DNA of 15,695 nt, from contig DLMH01000062.1 of assembly GCA_002478115.1 (NCBI GenBank), forward strand, positions 1 through 15,695, read 5' to 3'. The notes under the pieces were generated by a model. That model ran no database searches. It saw only the letters and a list, made by a program, of their open reading frames with translations, and had not been told where the DNA came from. Both the position numbers and the translations under genes were made by a program. The first letter of the stretch is position 1. Every line of letters starts with the position of its first letter. This DNA is from Candidatus Acidiferrum typicum. GTDB lineage: Bacteria > Acidobacteriota > Terriglobia > Acidiferrales > UBA7541. Below, one piece after another: positions 1 to 7,344 of this stretch.

Positions 1-91
1 GTCTGATTCAAACAGCTTGGGGCGCGGAACCCGACGCACTCCAGTTTCTCTTCACATTCTTCCGTATCCGGACATTGTGAATCCCAGCGAA

Positions 92-1084
92 TTACGGTAC
101 GGTAATCACAACTTTGCCTACCTGCGCATTCGACTCGAGATATTTATAGGCATCCACCGTCTGCGCAAACGGAAATATCTTCGCGATCTTCGGGTGAAAC
201 CGTCCATCCGCCAACCGGTCGTAGACATACTTCTTCGCCGCCGCGAGCTTCTCCGGATTGCGCGTGACCTCCATCAACGTATAGCCGCGAATGCTTAGCC
301 CCTTACCCAGCGCCGTAAACAGCGGAAAGGGTGTGGGTTGCATCGAAAGCGCGCCATACTCAAAGACAATTCCGCCGGTTGCAGCGGCCTCGGCGAGCTT
401 TTTCAGAGATGGCCCAGCAACCGGATCAAAGATTACGCGCGCGCCCTTGCCGCCGGTAATCTCCTGCACACGCGCCACGATGTCTTCTTCCTCAGTGGCG
501 ATCACGTGATTCGCACCCAGAGAAAGCAATTCAGCTTTCTTATTGCCCTTGCGCGTCGTTGCAATTGAAATAGCCCCCTCAGCTTTCGCAATCTGCGTCG
601 CGGCAATGCCCACGCTGCTCGACGCAGCCGGAATCACCACGAAATCGCCTTTTGCCAAATGCGCAATCGCGATCAACGCCCCATACGCCGTGAGGTACTG
701 CATCCAGACCGCTGCGCCCTCCGCCGGTGACAGCTTCGCCGGATAATCACCCAGAGCCGCAACCGGAGCAATTACCTCTTCGCCCAGCATGGCGTAGTCG
801 TTCATGGAGAAGGCTGGAATCGTGGAGACCGATTTGCCCACCCAGTTCTTGTCCACATCCGGGCCAACCGCTTTCACCACGCCCGCCGCCTCATAGCCAA
901 TACCAGCGGGCAGCATCGGATGTTCGAGGTACTGGCCACGGACGAACATCAATTCCGCCCGGTTCAAGCCTACCGCCTGCACCTGTAACCGCACCTCACC
1001 CTTCCCGGGCTGCTTGGAGGTTTCCTCTTCAATCTTCAAAACCTCCGGTCCGCCCAACTTATGAAAACGAACAATCTTTGGCAT
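92..1084 (-). CDS. Zinc-type MDR oxidoreductase (quinone reductase-like)
   Basis: This is a 330-residue medium-chain dehydrogenase/reductase of the NADPH:quinone oxidoreductase group, a cytosolic enzyme that would reduce quinones or enals with NAD(P)H. The GroES-like half opens with MPKIVRFHKLGGPEVL. A GLNRAELMFVRGQY stretch and a G-x-E-A-A-G-V-V segment follow. The nucleotide-binding half has the AASSSVG glycine motif, followed by A-T-x-I-A-K and GANHVI. The C-terminal VGKVVITVP ending and the length are normal for the family. Catalytic-zinc cysteine and histidine ligands are not evident, which fits the zinc-free quinone reductase branch. An upstream in-frame start would add 20 residues. I chose 1084 because AAGGAG at 1093-1098 sits 8 bases from this ATG and because family homology begins here. 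The gene stands alone. The exact substrate cannot be told from sequence. Confidence 0.9.
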   Translation of the reverse strand: MPKIVRFHKLGGPEVLKIEEETSKQPGKGEVRLQVQAVGLNRAELMFVRGQYLEHPMLPAGIGYEAAGVVKAVGPDVDKNWVGKSVSTIPAFSMNDYAMLGEEVIAPVAALGDYPAKLSPAEGAAVWMQYLTAYGALIAIAHLAKGDFVVIPAASSSVGIAATQIAKAEGAISIATTRKGNKKAELLSLGANHVIATEEEDIVARVQEITGGKGARVIFDPVAGPSLKKLAEAAATGGIVFEYGALSMQPTPFPLFTALGKGLSIRGYTLMEVTRNPEKLAAAKKYVYDRLADGRFHPKIAKIFPFAQTVDAYKYLESNAQVGKVVITVP

Positions 1085-1559
1085 GAATATCTCTCCTTGG
1101 GCATTGGATCGCCGATCGGTCGTGGAAGATTCGGAACGCCACAAACTGGAGGTCCCCCCGCATAGCGGGAGTGGTGGTAGTCATGACGCCTATGACACTC
1201 CCAGCGATCATATCGATTTCGCTATCGGCACCACTCTCCAGGGGATAAGGAATGGCCTTCTCCGTATGGGTAGGTACGGAGACTGCTCCAGCACCAAAGC
1301 TAATGCTCTTAACTTAATTCTCCCGCTAGGTTGTCAGCACCACAATGTCACTCGCTTTGAGAAGTAGCATTTCTTCCGCCTGTCGCAGGGATTGAGCCTA
1401 AGAATTCCAACCCCGCACGATGGGCTTTGCCTAAAAACTGCTGTTTGCCCAAAATCTCTTCTTCCTGCCCAAAAACTCGGCATCGTGGGGACAGATTTCT
1501 TGATTTAACCAAGGCCGTTGAGACGATCCGAGAGAAGAAGGCGCCGCACAAATGAAGGC
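1085..1559. other. Intergenic stretch with several short dyads
   Basis: I see no convincing gene here. Immediately upstream of the oxidoreductase are three perfect inverted repeats: CCCGC/GCGGG at 1157-1169 (3-base loop), GGGAGTG/CACTCCC at 1167-1202 (22-base loop, enclosing the 8-base palindrome GTCATGAC at 1180-1187), and CTCCGTA/TACGGAG at 1260-1281 (8-base spacer). These could be operator sites for the minus-strand gene. Further right, three copies of TGCCYAAAA at about 1428, 1446 and 1466 form an irregular direct repeat. Confidence 0.4.
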
Positions 1560-1940
1560 AGCATGGTTGGTTGGAACATCAGCCAGCGCGCCCAAGAAGT
1601 CACGAAGTCTGTAATCCCAATAGCGGGCAATACCGAAGGTGATCAGTTGCAGCCAGAATTGGCCTCCCAATTCACCGGGTCGGGTGTTGGTGATGTGGCT
1701 AAGAGTGGCGTCACGATTCATGCCAGCGTAAACGGTAATCACCGTCCCGCCGGTGATCAAGAAGACTGCCAAGAAGATTCCGCCCAGAACCGGGAGTGGG
1801 TCGAAGGGATAGCTGGATGCTGAGAACGTGGCGGCGACGAAAAGAAAAAGGCTACCCATGATAATCGTCCGCATACGCCCGAGGGTGTTCTGGATGGGGC
1901 CCAAGTATGGCAGCACAAAGAATTCCTCCTCGGCGAAAAC
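1560..1940 (-). pseudogene. Remnant of a multi-pass membrane protein
   Basis: On the minus strand this stretch encodes the C-terminal part of a membrane protein. It has a cytosolic EEEFFVLPYLGPIQ segment, a hydrophobic helix (IIMGSLFLFVAATFSASS), the loop YPFDPLPVLGG, a second helix (IFLAVFLITGGTVITVY), then GMNRDATLSHITNTRPGELG and QFWLQLITFGI. This order (two helices, M-x-R-D-A-T-L-S, T-P-G-E-L-G, then a last helix and S-W-L-Q-P) is one I recognise from uncharacterised integral membrane proteins of Acidobacteria. After FGI (about 1629) the homologous reading moves to another frame, giving P-A-I-G-I-T-D-F-V-T-S-W, with part of the last helix missing. The N-terminal portion upstream of about 1940 is not recognisable, although the frame stays open into the antisense of vapBC. 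I read this as a truncated, frameshifted relic. The boundaries are approximate. Confidence 0.55.
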
Positions 1941-2059
1941 CAAAGCCTGCTGTCGGCCATGTTCACGATGTTTACTATCGGATTCGTGGGAGCGTCGATT
2001 CCTGCGTTCTTCTAGACTGCGGTAAGAGACCTCACGCAAAGAAGAAAACGGTACGTTGA

Positions 2060-2096
2060 TTGCGAAAGAGAGGCCATTAGAGTAAGATTGTCTTAC
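2060..2096 (+). promoter_or_regulatory. Promoter and palindromic operator of the vapBC pair
   Basis: A -35-like TTGCGA (2060-2065) and a -10-like TAAGAT (2083-2088) are separated by 17 bases. The -10 box lies inside a perfect palindrome, GTAAGA-TTG-TCTTAC (2082-2096), that ends one base before the ATG at 2098. AbrB-type antitoxins bind such palindromes to repress their own operon, so this is the expected operator. The predicted transcription start (about 2095) leaves almost no leader, and no Shine-Dalgarno sequence is visible. Translation is therefore probably leaderless. The promoter boxes are weak matches (4 of 6 each). Confidence 0.55.
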
Positions 2097-2097
2097 C

Positions 2098-2355
2098 ATG
2101 GAAACCAAAGTATCGACCAAGGGACAAGTTGTTCTTCCCGGGCCCCTTCGCCGCCGACTCGATATTCGGCCAGGTGATCCTCTGGACGCGAATATCGAGG
2201 ATGGACGAATTGTGCTGACGCCTCGCAGAAAACGTCCGCACCGAATAAAAATGGTGACTGACCCCGTCACCGGACTGCCCGCTTTAAGTGCGGGACCGAA
2301 GGCACCAACCATGAGCAGCAAGGAGGTTGAAGAAATTCTGGCAAACTTCCCATGA
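2098..2355 (+). CDS. vapB: AbrB/SpoVT-type antitoxin of a VapBC pair
   Basis: This 85-residue protein has an N-terminal SpoVT/AbrB swapped-hairpin DNA-binding domain (residues 1-45), with V-S-T-K-G-Q-V-V-L-P near the start and P-L-R-R-R-L-D-I-R-P-G-D in the middle. The tail, ending in SSKEVEEILANFP, is the part expected to grip the toxin. Antitoxins of this class neutralise the cognate PIN ribonuclease and, with it, repress the operon. The stop codon overlaps the toxin start as ATGA, indicating translational coupling and fixed stoichiometry. The palindrome ending one base before the start codon supports autoregulation. The assignment rests on the domain and on the linked PIN gene. The symbol is given in the broad family sense. 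Confidence 0.9.
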   Translation: METKVSTKGQVVLPGPLRRRLDIRPGDPLDANIEDGRIVLTPRRKRPHRIKMVTDPVTGLPALSAGPKAPTMSSKEVEEILANFP

Positions 2356-2747
2356 TCTATCTGCTCGATGTGAATACTTTGGTTGCTTTGGGCTTCATTA
2401 ACCACGAATTCCATGATCGCCTTGCCGCCTGGGTGCAATCCCAAAATTCGCCGAACCTAGCGAGTTGTTCGATCACCGAGCTTGGGTTTGTACGCGTGCT
2501 AGCGCAAGCCCCGGCCTACGGATTTACCGTGACTCAAGCTCGCACATTGCTGCTGCGCCTGAAGGAAGCGCGTACTTCTCCTCTCAAGTTCATCCCCGAT
2601 GAACACGATGTTTCCTATCTGCCTGCTTGGGTCAGAGCACCCAAGCAAATTACCGATGGTCATTTAAGCAAACTCGCTACCGCAAATGCTGCGGTCTTGG
2701 CGACCCTTGACGAGAGCATCCCTGGATCGTATCTGATTCCGAGATAG
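2352..2747 (+). CDS. vapC: PIN-domain ribonuclease toxin (VapC family)
   Basis: This 131-residue single PIN domain is the usual VapC size. The acidic residues that bind the catalytic metal are present: D6 in M-I-Y-L-L-D-V-N-T-L, E43 in I-T-E-L-G-F-V-R-V-L, D102 in Q-I-T-D-G-H-L-S-K-L-A and D120 in A-T-L-D-E-S. VapC toxins cut specific RNAs (tRNA or rRNA) and stop translation when the antitoxin is degraded. The target here cannot be predicted. The gene starts inside the stop codon of the antitoxin gene (ATGA overlap). It appears intact, with no frameshift or missing active-site residue. A tyrosine recombinase gene faces it downstream, so the pair may have travelled with, or been stabilised beside, an integrated element. 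Confidence 0.92.
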   Translation: MIYLLDVNTLVALGFINHEFHDRLAAWVQSQNSPNLASCSITELGFVRVLAQAPAYGFTVTQARTLLLRLKEARTSPLKFIPDEHDVSYLPAWVRAPKQITDGHLSKLATANAAVLATLDESIPGSYLIPR

Positions 2748-2949
2748 CATTTTCTTTAATTGGATTGCTTTCCAGTATGGATTCAGCGGCAATCTTCGGC
2801 GGTTTGTTAGCGAATTCTATTGACTCTGATAACAAACTGAACCTTTGGAAGAGAATGCTCCGGCTGACGGCCGATTATCCGGCCAAGAGAGCCCGTCTTC
2901 TCCAACTTGCCGAGGGTTCAATGACTTGCCCAGGTTGTGGTTTTTCGGT

Positions 2950-2967
2950 GTGTCGCAAAAGGTGTCG
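2950..2967. repeat. Short direct repeat next to recombinase gene end
   Basis: GTGTCG occurs at 2950-2955 and again at 2962-2967, separated by CAAAAG, just beyond the 3' end of the recombinase gene. Tandem short sites of this kind beside integrase genes can be recombinase arm sites, but two six-base copies are weak evidence. Confidence 0.25.
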
Positions 2968-2980
2968 TTATCCTCTTCCG

Positions 2981-4018
2981 CTACGCCGCCGATTCACTGC
3001 TTGGCGGACGGTAATCGAGCGCAGCGCGCACGATTTCCAGTTCGGGGTGCTGATAGTGCATCGCGGTCTTTGCGTCGCGGTGCCCCATCGTTCGCATTAC
3101 GGCCGCGAGGTTGCCGGTTCGCATCAGAACTCGCGTGCCATAGTCGTGTCGCGCGCAGTAGAGAACCAATTCTTTCGGGAGGCCCGCTTTGTTGCGCGCT
3201 TTTCGGAAGAGATTGCAAATTGACCTCAGGTACCCTGATGCGGAGCGCTTTGACGGAAATACCCAGCCCTTTTGTCTCGCATCGCATCTGTTCCGCAGAA
3301 TTTCGAAGACTCGCCCGCTCATCGGAACAAGTCGTCGCCCTTCTGCGGTCTTGCTGTCTGGCACAAAGATCACCCGGTTTTGCCAATCCAGGTTCTCGAT
3401 ACGCATCCGGAAGAGCTCTCTTTCGTTCCTCATTCCCGTGTCGCGCATCAACATGACGATGTCCCGGAAAAGTTCACGAGTTGGCGGGCGCCAGTTGCAA
3501 GCCAAAGCTCCCGTTATCAGTTTCCTTTCCGCTTCATCGTCAAGCCGGAGGTGTCGTCCATGCTCTTTCATCATTTTGATTTTCGGAGCGTGGCCGATCG
3601 CCTTCCACTCCTCCGCTTTGTGCAACATTCGTCGCAGTGTTCGCAAAGCACAGTTGGCATTCGCGGCCGAGCCAGGAAACTTCAATTGCTCGGCGCAATC
3701 ACTTGTAATCTGATCGATCCTCAACACCGCAACGGATGTCGATTTTAGCAACCGCCATCCGTTCCGGTAAAACTTCCTGGTTTTCTCTTCGAGTCTGCTG
3801 TCGTTCACCCAACCGAGAAAACGATTAGCAAACTCCTGGAGAACAGCAGGCTTCGTTGGCAGTGGATCGGTTCTTTCTATCACCGAAGCCAGTTTCAGGC
3901 TCGCTATTTGCAGAGCCCTGACTGACCTCGTCTCCTGGGTTGACCCCCGGTAGCGATGACCTCGCACCGTGAAGTCATACCAATAGAACTTCGATTTGAG
4001 CTTCCTGAACAACTTCAC
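2981..4018 (-). CDS. Tyrosine recombinase / phage-type integrase
   Basis: This 345-residue site-specific recombinase has an N-terminal arm/SAM-like domain (K-F-Y-W-Y-D-F-T-V-R-G-H-R-Y-R-G-S-T, then the core-binding helices) and a C-terminal catalytic domain. With a GTG start at 4018, the catalytic residues fall in box I (R of D-T-G-M-R-N-E), at the beta-hairpin lysine (D-S-K-T-A-E-G-R-R), in box II (C-A-R-H-D-Y-G-T, arginine plus histidine), at the M-G-H-R-D histidine and at the nucleophile tyrosine in A-M-H-Y-Q-H-P. Box II has Y instead of the usual first H (Y-C-A-R-H). An upstream in-frame GTG at 4066 would add 16 residues but lacks a ribosome site. The GTG at 4018 has AAGGAGG at ideal spacing. 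The protein looks complete and probably active. No matching attachment-site pair was found in the window. Confidence 0.88.
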   Translation of the reverse strand: MKLFRKLKSKFYWYDFTVRGHRYRGSTQETRSVRALQIASLKLASVIERTDPLPTKPAVLQEFANRFLGWVNDSRLEEKTRKFYRNGWRLLKSTSVAVLRIDQITSDCAEQLKFPGSAANANCALRTLRRMLHKAEEWKAIGHAPKIKMMKEHGRHLRLDDEAERKLITGALACNWRPPTRELFRDIVMLMRDTGMRNERELFRMRIENLDWQNRVIFVPDSKTAEGRRLVPMSGRVFEILRNRCDARQKGWVFPSKRSASGYLRSICNLFRKARNKAGLPKELVLYCARHDYGTRVLMRTGNLAAVMRTMGHRDAKTAMHYQHPELEIVRAALDYRPPSSESAA

Positions 4019-4024
4019 GAGTTT

Positions 4025-4031
4025 CCTCCTT
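4025..4031 (-). promoter_or_regulatory. Ribosome binding site deciding recombinase start
   Basis: On the minus strand AAGGAGG lies 6 bases before the GTG at 4018. The longer reading, starting at the GTG at 4066, has nothing comparable. Translation from 4018 gives an N-terminus running straight into the K-F-Y-W-Y-D-F segment, as is typical for this recombinase group. Confidence 0.7.
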
Positions 4032-4209
4032 GCTGCCCGCACGGAAGCAACTCGCACGTTCTGCACGATCCAATCGTGAGAACGACAACATGATAGCGCA
4101 GTGGCTATTAAACGAATGGGTTCTTTTTGGCTACCCCGGCCTGAATGAAAAAAGCGGAGGTTCGATTAAAGAAACTGCTGAAGTCTTTCGCAGGTTTGTC
4201 GACTGCACC

Positions 4210-5232
4210 CTAGGGTCGTTGGCCTGCCGACGAAAGCACGAAAACCGCTAGGACCAGGAGCGCGACACCGACAACCTGAAAACGCAAAGGACGTTTGCCA
4301 GTGTTCTTCCATTCACCAGTTACAATCCCGAGGACACTTGCGGTAATGACGATGACAGAAGAAAAGAGCGGCCATCCGAGAACTGTGCCCCATGCGCCCA
4401 GTTTCCCCGCAGCAACACCGTATAGGGAAGTACTCCCAAACCAGAAGACCGCCATAACGAGTGCGTAGAACATGTTGATTGCCGATTCCGGGGCTCGAAA
4501 CTTGGCCGAGCTCCGATTGGTTCTGAGAAGGTAGACGCAGTAGATTAGGTTTGGAATTGCTCCGCCCAACATGAGCGGGAGCCACACCACATTCGGCGAC
4601 CACGCCGAATTTGCTCCGAACATTTCTGCACGCGCGATCAGCGGACCTCCGAACGCAACGCCGAAATTGACCATTGCGCCTCCGAGTCCACTGCAGACGG
4701 CGAAGAAGACTCCATTCACTTCTCGTGTTTGCGATGATCCTTCGAGAGACAGTGCAGCAGCCTGTTCTCTCAGCCGCGATGCTCTAGCACACATAAACAC
4801 GCCAACGAGAAGTATGGCCACTCCAACCATCGCCGCAAGGCCAGGCAATGACCAGATCCTTTGCGAGTGCAGCAGGACCATTGGAACCAAGCTACCCACA
4901 GCCGCTGAAATTCCCATCGCGATCGAGAACGTTAAAGCGATGCCGATACTGTTGGTAGCTAGTCCAAAGCAGAGTTGAGAAACTCCCCAACCAAGTCCGA
5001 AGCCAGCAATCGTCAATATCAACACGATACTGCTGCCAGAGTAAACCGCAAACAAGTGGGGGATGGCGCTAAAAGCGCAAACAGGCGGAAAGACAACGAG
5101 CGCAAAGATACTCCAAAGGAGCCATATATTCTCCCATGCCCAGCCTTTTGTGAATTTCATCGGAACAGTAAAGCTCCCGTTCACCATTCCTGCCACCATC
5201 AGCAAAATGAGGCCTGTTGTCGCATTGTCCAT
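4210..5232 (-). CDS. RhaT-like sugar/proton symporter (DMT superfamily)
   Basis: This 340-residue polytopic inner-membrane protein has about ten hydrophobic helices. It begins G-L-I-L-L-M-V-A-G-M-V-N-G-S-F-T-V-P-M-K, with the N-G-S-F-x-x-P-x-K signature of the L-rhamnose/H+ transporter RhaT and its relatives. Further matches are W-x-x-G-V-S-Q-L-C-F-G, the central G-L-G-G-A-M-V-N-F-G-V-A-F-G and the late helix F-W-F-G-S-T-S-L-Y-G. Family members import monosaccharides with protons. Substrate specificity is not fixed within the family, so rhamnose should not be assumed. It is the last gene of the sugar operon, 58 bases after the lactonase stop. The start has only a weak upstream purine run. In context it most likely brings in the sugar or aldonate that the other operon enzymes use. 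Confidence 0.82.
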   Translation of the reverse strand: MDNATTGLILLMVAGMVNGSFTVPMKFTKGWAWENIWLLWSIFALVVFPPVCAFSAIPHLFAVYSGSSIVLILTIAGFGLGWGVSQLCFGLATNSIGIALTFSIAMGISAAVGSLVPMVLLHSQRIWSLPGLAAMVGVAILLVGVFMCARASRLREQAAALSLEGSSQTREVNGVFFAVCSGLGGAMVNFGVAFGGPLIARAEMFGANSAWSPNVVWLPLMLGGAIPNLIYCVYLLRTNRSSAKFRAPESAINMFYALVMAVFWFGSTSLYGVAAGKLGAWGTVLGWPLFSSVIVITASVLGIVTGEWKNTGKRPLRFQVVGVALLVLAVFVLSSAGQRP

Positions 5233-5290
5233 GTTGTTCGCTTTCGAATCGAGACAACAAACTTTCTATTTTCTCCTGCCCCGGATTGTT

Positions 5291-6367
5291 TCAGCGGCTG
5301 GGCTCAGTCAGAACGATGCACGCTGGGTCAGGAACATCAGCAACGATTCTTGGTTCGCCCAACCGGGCGAAGCGCGAATCAATCCGAAAGGCACTAATGT
5401 TGCCGCTGTTCTGATTCGCAACGTACAACACATCACCGGCAGCGTCGATAGTGAAGTGGCGAGGGCATTTACCGGTACTTCTGTGACAAACTAGCTTGAG
5501 ATATCCCGTTGCTGCATCAATCGCAACAACCGCCAAGTTGTCCTGCCCTCGATTTGTCACATAAAGAAATGCCCCATTTGGATGAACTTCGATTTCTCCA
5601 GACAAGTTTTCAGCAACAATGGACGGTGACAAGATTGAGAGCGTCTGTATGTGGCTGAGTGTTCCAGCGCTAGCCTCGTACTTGAAAGCGGCGATTGAAC
5701 CCTTCAGTTCATTGAGAACGTATCCAAATTCTCCTTCAGGGTTAAATACGAGGTGCCGAGGACCAACAGCGGCTGGAAGCTCGACCTCCGAGATCTGAAC
5801 AAGACTTCCTAAGCCGTCGAGCTGATAGCCATAAATCGTGTCGAGTCCAAGATCGGTGACAAATACGTATTTCCCTGCAGGATCGGATAAGACCTGATGA
5901 GCATGTGGCCCTTCTTGCCGCGGATGTTTTGATTTGCTCGAAGGATGCTGAACGAAGGCGGTCAACTCCCCGATAGCGCCATCTGACTCCAGATTGAAGA
6001 CGGATACGGTACCGTCGCCATAATTAGCAGTGAATGCCCATTTCCCCGATGGGTGAATGCATAAATGGCAAGGATAAGTCCCGCGAGTCGATCGGCGATT
6101 TATTGCCCTGAGAAGCCCCGAGCCGGGATCGATCGCGAATGCAACGATCTCTCCGCCGCGTTGGTTCCCGACGGCTTCCACCTCACTCACGGCATAGAAG
6201 AAAGAAGCATTCGGGTGCAAAGAGAGGAATGAAGGGTTGACAATCTTATCGTTTGTGCCGACAAGGGTCCAATCGTCGGGAGTTGAGGCCGCCGAAAACG
6301 CATAGATGCCCGCGCTGCCGCCACCCGTGTAGGTGCCAACGTAGGCAAATCGAGAGTTGGCGGTCAA
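5291..6367 (-). CDS. pgl: Lactonase, YbhE-type seven-bladed beta-propeller
   Basis: This 358-residue protein belongs to the 6-phosphogluconolactonase (YbhE/Pgl, lactonase_7_bladed) family. It opens with F-A-Y-V-G-T-Y-T-G-G, the standard first strand. Repeated blade motifs follow: H-P-N-A-S-F-F-Y-A-V-S-E, H-P-S-G-K-W-A-F-T-A-N-Y-G-D-G-T-V-S-V, G-P-H-A-H-Q-V, G-P-R-H-L-V-F-N-P, Y-V-T-N-R-G-Q-D and C-P-R-H-F-T-I-D. The enzyme hydrolyses a sugar delta-lactone to the aldonate. No signal peptide is seen, so it acts in the cytosol. Because a gluconokinase is encoded in the same operon, the substrate is more likely the unphosphorylated lactone than 6-phosphogluconolactone (inference). The start is TTG, overlapping the stop of the 6PGDH gene as TTGA. 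With no clear ribosome site, translation is probably coupled. Confidence 0.85.
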   Translation of the reverse strand: MTANSRFAYVGTYTGGGSAGIYAFSAASTPDDWTLVGTNDKIVNPSFLSLHPNASFFYAVSEVEAVGNQRGGEIVAFAIDPGSGLLRAINRRSTRGTYPCHLCIHPSGKWAFTANYGDGTVSVFNLESDGAIGELTAFVQHPSSKSKHPRQEGPHAHQVLSDPAGKYVFVTDLGLDTIYGYQLDGLGSLVQISEVELPAAVGPRHLVFNPEGEFGYVLNELKGSIAAFKYEASAGTLSHIQTLSILSPSIVAENLSGEIEVHPNGAFLYVTNRGQDNLAVVAIDAATGYLKLVCHRSTGKCPRHFTIDAAGDVLYVANQNSGNISAFRIDSRFARLGEPRIVADVPDPACIVLTEPSR

Positions 6368-7335
6368 TCGACCGATTCCAGAAGCTGACTCTTTGCGCTT
6401 CGCCCGGCAGGCGCAGTGGAACCTGAATCTTGCTCGACGGTAACCTGATGCCCTCCGAACTTGTTCCGCAAAACCGCGAGCAGCTTATCGCCGAAGGGTT
6501 CTTTTGTTCGGGACCGATAACGCCATTGGAGGGCGAGGGCGGTCACCGGCATCGCCGTGCTAGTGTTGAGACCTTCTTCAATTGCCCAGCGGCCGGTTCC
6601 GTTGTCTTCCACATAGGGCGCGACACCGCTCAGCGTGGGATTCTCGGCCAAAACTTGGCCGATGAGTTCGAGCAACCACGAGCGAATCACGCTGCCCTGT
6701 TGCCAAATAACCGCGATACGCGCCGGATCCAGCTCGAACTCAGGCCGATGCTGCATGAGTTCAAAGCCCTCAGCCATTGCTTGCAGGATTCCGTATTCCA
6801 TCCCATTGTGGACAGTCTTGACATAATGCCCCGCGCCGTTTGGCCCAACTCGTCCCCAGCCGCGATCTGGTGCGGGCGCGAGAGTCTCGAAGATTGGTCG
6901 GAGCTGTTCGATGGTTTCCTGCTCGCCGCCGATCATCATTCCATACCCGTTTTTATTGCCGTAAATGCCATTGCTTGTGCCGATATCAAGGAAGCGAATC
7001 TGTTTTTCTTTCAAAAGTGCCGCATGGTGAAGAGCATCTTTGTAATTGCAATTGCCCCCATCGATGAGGATGTCGTCCTTTTCGACTATTTCTGAGAGCC
7101 GCCTGATGGTTTCAAATGTGGGAGCTCCGGCGGGCAACATCACCCATACGATCCGCGGCGGTTCAAGCTTCGTCACGACGTCCTCAACCGAAGTCGCTGG
7201 CGTCGCCCCTAGAGCGACAACTGTGGCGACCGTTGACGGATCGCGATCATGGACGACGACTTTGTGGCCAGCGCGGAGCAGCCTCTGGACCATATTTCCG
7301 CCCATTCGGCCCAGTCCAATAAATCCAATCCTCAT
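6364..7335 (-). CDS. gnd: 6-Phosphogluconate dehydrogenase, short decarboxylating type
   Basis: This 323-residue cytosolic enzyme oxidises and decarboxylates 6-phosphogluconate to ribulose 5-phosphate and CO2. The N-terminal Rossmann motif G-L-G-R-M-G (residues 7-12) is followed by V-V-V-H-D-R-D. The acidic D30 at the end of strand 2 suggests NAD+ over NADP+. Substrate-site motifs are I-D-G-G-N-C-N-Y, D-I-G-T-S-N-G and G-P-N-G-A-G-H-Y-V-K-T-V-H-N-G-M-E-Y, which carries the catalytic lysine. The C-terminal helical part is short (N-G-T-G-R-W-A-I-E-E-G) compared with the 470-residue E. coli form, as in the GndA-like short family. GAGGAA at good spacing supports the ATG. It follows the kinase gene by 9 bases and overlaps the lactonase start, so all three are co-translated. 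Confidence 0.92.
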   Translation of the reverse strand: MRIGFIGLGRMGGNMVQRLLRAGHKVVVHDRDPSTVATVVALGATPATSVEDVVTKLEPPRIVWVMLPAGAPTFETIRRLSEIVEKDDILIDGGNCNYKDALHHAALLKEKQIRFLDIGTSNGIYGNKNGYGMMIGGEQETIEQLRPIFETLAPAPDRGWGRVGPNGAGHYVKTVHNGMEYGILQAMAEGFELMQHRPEFELDPARIAVIWQQGSVIRSWLLELIGQVLAENPTLSGVAPYVEDNGTGRWAIEEGLNTSTAMPVTALALQWRYRSRTKEPFGDKLLAVLRNKFGGHQVTVEQDSGSTAPAGRSAKSQLLESVD

Positions 7336-7344
7336 GACGTTTCC

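Noticed and set aside
1431..2444. A long minus-strand open frame (337 codons) as an intact membrane protein gene.
   Set aside because: Its first third is the antisense of vapBC, and only the part near 1630-1940 has family-like sequence. The real C-terminus lies in another frame.
2918..2930. A 13-base word (GGCAAGTCATTGA) shared in inverted orientation with 12851-12863, considered as recombinase attachment sites.
   Set aside because: By rough count a few 13-base matches are expected by chance in a window this size, the copies are inverted rather than direct, and the similarity does not extend on either side.
2765..3223. A plus-strand open frame with a C-x-x-C and a plausible first 50 residues.
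   Set aside because: Most of it is the antisense of the recombinase gene, there is no ribosome site, and no domain is recognisable.
4067..4209. Possible tRNA or terminator between the recombinase and the transporter gene.
   Set aside because: No cloverleaf could be drawn, and the only hairpin has a four-base stem without a T-run.
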